From: JADJPO01 sp046330955
GTDB lineage: Bacteria; Actinomycetota; Actinomycetes; Actinomycetales; Kineosporiaceae
NCBI GenBank assembly: GCA_046330955.1
Contig: JAXLRT010000011.1
Span: 62,001-126,000 of the forward strand
Direction: 5' to 3'
Length of the DNA: 64,000 nt
A model generated the notes under the pieces. It saw nothing but the letters and a program-made list of their open reading frames with translations. It ran no database searches and was not told the origin of the DNA. A program made the position numbers and the translations under genes. Positions 61,472 through 64,000 of the stretch are shown in pieces (the first letter of the stretch is position 1; each line of letters starts with the position of its first letter).

Positions 61472-61957
61472 GTGACGGACAGCCATTCCCGGATCCCCCC
61501 GCTGCTCGATGCACGTGTGCTCCAGATGGAACCCCTGACCCAGTGGTGGCACCACGAGGACGTGGTGTGTGTCGCGTTGCGGTCGGTGAGCAGGATGCCG
61601 GTGGTGACCGTCGCGGGTGCCTTCGACGCCCGCGCGTGGCCGGTGTGTCGGCGCGCACTGGAGGCGGCCCTGCGCTCGCGCCCGCGATGCGTGCTGGTCG
61701 ACCTGGCCGCGGTGACGTCGGTCGACGACCACGGAGCCGGGCTGCTGGAGGCCATGCGACGAGCGGCCCTGTGGCACGGCTCGCGGTTCTGGCTGGCCGC
61801 CGTCCCCGACGAGCTGCAAGCTCAACTCGACCTCACCGGTCTGTCCTGCGAGTTCCCGATCTCACGCAACGCCACTCGGGCGATCGAGGAGATCCGTCGC
61901 ACCCGCCTCGAGTCGGTGCCGCGGCGTCAGTCCCCGCCCGATACTCGGACGGCGTGA
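61472..61957 (+). CDS. STAS-domain protein (anti-sigma-factor antagonist-like)
   Basis: A 161-residue protein with a STAS domain (residues 40-140): MPVVTVAGAFDARAWPVCRRALEAAL and CVLVDLAAVTSVDDHGAGLLEAMRRAAL. The SpoIIAA phosphorylatable Ser equivalent in SVDDHGAGLL is Asp-Asp-His, so classic phosphorylation control may be absent. It is the first gene of an operon with a response regulator and a kinase. Confidence 0.87.
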   Translation: MTDSHSRIPPLLDARVLQMEPLTQWWHHEDVVCVALRSVSRMPVVTVAGAFDARAWPVCRRALEAALRSRPRCVLVDLAAVTSVDDHGAGLLEAMRRAALWHGSRFWLAAVPDELQAQLDLTGLSCEFPISRNATRAIEEIRRTRLESVPRRQSPPDTRTA

Positions 61958-62611
61958 GTGACTGTCACCGTCTTCATCCTCGACGATCACGAACTGGTGC
62001 GTCGTGGCCTGCGTGAGATCCTGACCGAGGCCGGCGGGATCGAGATCGTCGGCGAGTCCGGTCTGGCCCGTGAGGCCGCCCGCCGCATCCCTGCCCTGCG
62101 CCCCGACGTGGCGTTGCTCGATGCCCGCCTCCCCGATGGCTCCGGCATCGAGGTGTGTCGCGAGATCCGTTCCCGGGATCCCTCGATCCACGCGATCATC
62201 CTCACCAGCTACGACGACAACGAGGCCCTCACGGCCTCGGTGCTCGCCGGTGCCTCGGGGTACATCCTCAAACAGATCCATGGCCCGGATCTGGCCGAGG
62301 CGGTACGTCGAGTGGCGGCCGGGGAGTCTCTCATGGACCGGACGACCGCGTTCCAGATCCCTGCGCGTGCCACCGAGTCGAATCGACGGAACAATCACCC
62401 GATGACCGAGTTGACCCCGCAGGAGGAGCGGGTGCTCGATCTGATCGTCGAGGGGCTGACCAATCGCCAGATCGGTCAACGGCTGAACATCGCCGAGAAG
62501 ACGGTCAAGAACCACGTGACGTCCCTGATGGCCAAGCTGCACGTGGAGCGTCGTACCCAGGCGGCGGTCTACGGCGCCCGCATCCGCGGCTTCGGCCGCC
62601 GGTGGTCGTGA
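61958..62611 (+). CDS. NarL/DevR-type response regulator
   Basis: A 217-residue protein. The receiver domain (1-120) has DDHELVRRGL (acidic pocket), LLDARLPDGSG (the phospho-acceptor Asp) and Lys in YILKQIHG. The LuxR-type helix-turn-helix (150-210) reads LTPQEERVLDLIVEGLTNRQIGQRL and KTVKNHVTSLMAKL. The order is that of DevR/DosR. The start is GTG at 61958, one base after the STAS stop. The cognate kinase follows. Confidence 0.95.
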   Translation: MTVTVFILDDHELVRRGLREILTEAGGIEIVGESGLAREAARRIPALRPDVALLDARLPDGSGIEVCREIRSRDPSIHAIILTSYDDNEALTASVLAGASGYILKQIHGPDLAEAVRRVAAGESLMDRTTAFQIPARATESNRRNNHPMTELTPQEERVLDLIVEGLTNRQIGQRLNIAEKTVKNHVTSLMAKLHVERRTQAAVYGARIRGFGRRWS

Positions 62612-62661
62612 TCCGCACGTGATCCGGTGTCCAGCTCGTCCCGGGAGCGGGTGAAGCCAGC

Positions 62662-64000
62662 ATGAACGCCTCCGACCTCGGCCGAGGGGCGTTCCGCACT
62701 GCCTTCGACCACGCCCCGGTGGGCATGGCCCTGGTGACCCGCGGCGGTCATCGCATCGTCCGGGTGAACCGGGCGCTCGGTGATCTGTTGGGTGTCGAGC
62801 CGGACGCCATGATCGGGCGATCGGTGAACGACTACCGAGAGCGCCGCGCCGGCCGAGAAGTCGACAGCTGGCGCGGTGCCGACGAGGTGCCCGGGTTCAC
62901 CGGCGAGCGGCCCTGCCGTCGTGCGGACGGCTCCACGGTGTGGCTCGAGGTGCACACGTCGGTGCTGCCCGACCGCGACGACGGCGGTGAACCCCTCTGC
63001 CTGGTGCACCTGGTCGACATCAGCCGGCGACGGGCTGCCGAGGCCGACCGCGAACGCCGACAGGCGTGGGCGAGCGCCCTCGGGGAGATCCGGCTCGCCG
63101 TCCTGCTCGGGGCCCATCCCTCACGCTCGCTGTCGCTGGTGTGCCGACGAGCCCGGATGCTGCTCGGCGCCAGCGATGCGGTGGTGATGGTGCCCTCACC
63201 CGACGGTCGAAGTGTCACCGTGCGAGCCGCCGACGGTCACGATGCCCAGCCCCTGGTCGACACCCAGGTCCCCCTCGACCGCACCCTGGCGTCCCGGGTG
63301 TTGCCGGTGGGGCGGGCGGTGGTGACCGCCTCCGACGGTGAGCCGCACGCGGTGATCGACGGCATCCTGCCCGCCGAGGGGCGAGCCGAGGTGCTGGCGC
63401 TGCCGCTGCGCACCCCGGATGTGGTGATCGGGGTGCTCGGGATGGTCCGGCCGACCGGGCACCCGTTCAGCCGCAACGACATCGACGTGGCGCGCAGTTT
63501 CGCCGATCAGGCTGCCGCGGCGCTGCACATCGGCGAGTTGCGGGCCGACCGGGAACGCCTGCGGGTGCTGGAGGATCGTGAACGCATCGCCCGGGACCTG
63601 CACGACAGCGTCATCCAGGACCTGTTCGCCGCCGGCATGGCGCTGGATTCCATCCAGCACCTGATCAGCGCGCCGCTGGCCACCGCGCGGGTGGCCGCCA
63701 CCGTCGATCAGCTCGACGCCACCATCAAGCAGATCCGCACGACGATCTTCGACCTCGAGACGGGTGACCCCGATCGGGGAGTCGACCTGCTGCGCCGTGT
63801 GGTGGACGCCCGCGCCGATCAGCTGGGTTTCAACCCGGTGCTCGACGTGGACGGTGATCTCGAGGACGCCCCACCGGCGGTGGTCGATCACGTGCTCGGG
63901 GTGGTCAGCGAGAGCCTGTCCAACATCGTGCGGCACGCCGATGCGACCAAGGCCGTGGTGCGGCTGCGGGTGAGCCAGGCCGGGGCCGTCACGTTGGCGG
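62662..64000 (+). CDS. PAS-GAF sensor histidine kinase, DevS-like, partial
   Basis: The gene runs off the right edge after about 446 residues. A PAS domain occupies residues 10-130 (FDHAPVGMALVTRGGHRIVRVNRALGDLL). A GAF domain follows at about 150-300. The HisKA_3 dimerisation domain contains RERIARDLHDSVIQDLF with the phospho-acceptor His. The start of the HATPase_c domain with SESLSNIVRHADA (N-box) is the last sequence seen. It is likely to phosphorylate the preceding response regulator. A haem ligand in the GAF domain cannot be assigned. The ATG at 62662 follows GGGAGCGGGTG. Confidence 0.93.
   Translation, partial: MNASDLGRGAFRTAFDHAPVGMALVTRGGHRIVRVNRALGDLLGVEPDAMIGRSVNDYRERRAGREVDSWRGADEVPGFTGERPCRRADGSTVWLEVHTSVLPDRDDGGEPLCLVHLVDISRRRAAEADRERRQAWASALGEIRLAVLLGAHPSRSLSLVCRRARMLLGASDAVVMVPSPDGRSVTVRAADGHDAQPLVDTQVPLDRTLASRVLPVGRAVVTASDGEPHAVIDGILPAEGRAEVLALPLRTPDVVIGVLGMVRPTGHPFSRNDIDVARSFADQAAAALHIGELRADRERLRVLEDRERIARDLHDSVIQDLFAAGMALDSIQHLISAPLATARVAATVDQLDATIKQIRTTIFDLETGDPDRGVDLLRRVVDARADQLGFNPVLDVDGDLEDAPPAVVDHVLGVVSESLSNIVRHADATKAVVRLRVSQAGAVTLA

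Noticed and set aside
1..64000. tRNA or rRNA genes
   Set aside because: I saw no cloverleaf-type or rRNA sequence in any intergenic gap; gaps are short and fully accounted for.

Overview
This window is high-GC, densely packed chromosomal DNA from an actinobacterium. The evidence is many GTG starts, four-base ATGA/GTGA overlaps, and a set of families typical of Actinomycetes: DUF3159, DUF3710, DUF3093, DUF4193, SepH, DUF5998, HrdB-type sigma factor and PAC2. The order dut - SepH - parC - parE - principal sigma factor resembles the corresponding Streptomyces region. The genus cannot be fixed from the sequence; a Kineosporiales- or Frankiales-like lineage is only a guess.

Layout. 0-7.4 kb: a TRAM-type RNA methyltransferase (cut by the window edge), a KimA-like potassium importer, two RCK/TrkA proteins and the DUF3159, OB-fold, DUF3710, dUTPase and DUF3093 genes. 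7.4-17.5 kb: DUF4193, inositol monophosphatase, ferrochelatase, SepH, a phosphodiesterase, DUF5998, a GNAT/acyl-CoA-ligase fusion and an AMP-dependent acyl-CoA synthetase. 17.5-19.2 kb: a secreted NlpC/P60 hydrolase behind a c-di-AMP (ydaO) riboswitch, then a nitroreductase. 19.2-34.4 kb: parC carrying an intein next to its catalytic tyrosine, xylA with a divergent ROK regulator, a retron-type reverse transcriptase with a candidate msr-msd RNA, a frameshifted ankyrin gene, parE, small membrane and zinc proteins, a LysE/LysR pair and the principal sigma factor. 34.4-47.9 kb: DNA repair and stress genes, a NUDIX gene running into metY, a SAM-IV riboswitch ahead of metY, DUF4192, a spermidine-synthase-like gene, oxidoreductases, a DUF885 hydrolase, a CelD/BioF2-like acyltransferase and a purine phosphorylase-permease operon. 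48-64 kb: PPi-dependent phosphofructokinase, DUF1028, DUF937, ATP-dependent DNA ligase, PAC2, a penicillin-binding-protein-like pseudoenzyme, a CorA variant, an excalibur protein, a secreted metzincin and a STAS - response regulator - sensor kinase operon running off the right edge.

Most notable signals. (1) A probable retron at 25.47-27.03 kb: a perfect 13-bp inverted repeat (a1/a2) brackets two hairpins directly upstream of an RT with YADD and VTG motifs, and a TAGGCT -10-like box sits just before a1. (2) Three copies of a REP-like palindromic element at three convergent gene ends (22.8, 31.0 and 32.8 kb). (3) The ParC intein. (4) Two metabolite riboswitches, c-di-AMP and SAM-IV. (5) A PBP-like protein that has lost the catalytic motifs. 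Potassium and c-di-AMP biology recur: a KimA-like importer with RCK proteins and a c-di-AMP riboswitch lie within 20 kb of each other.
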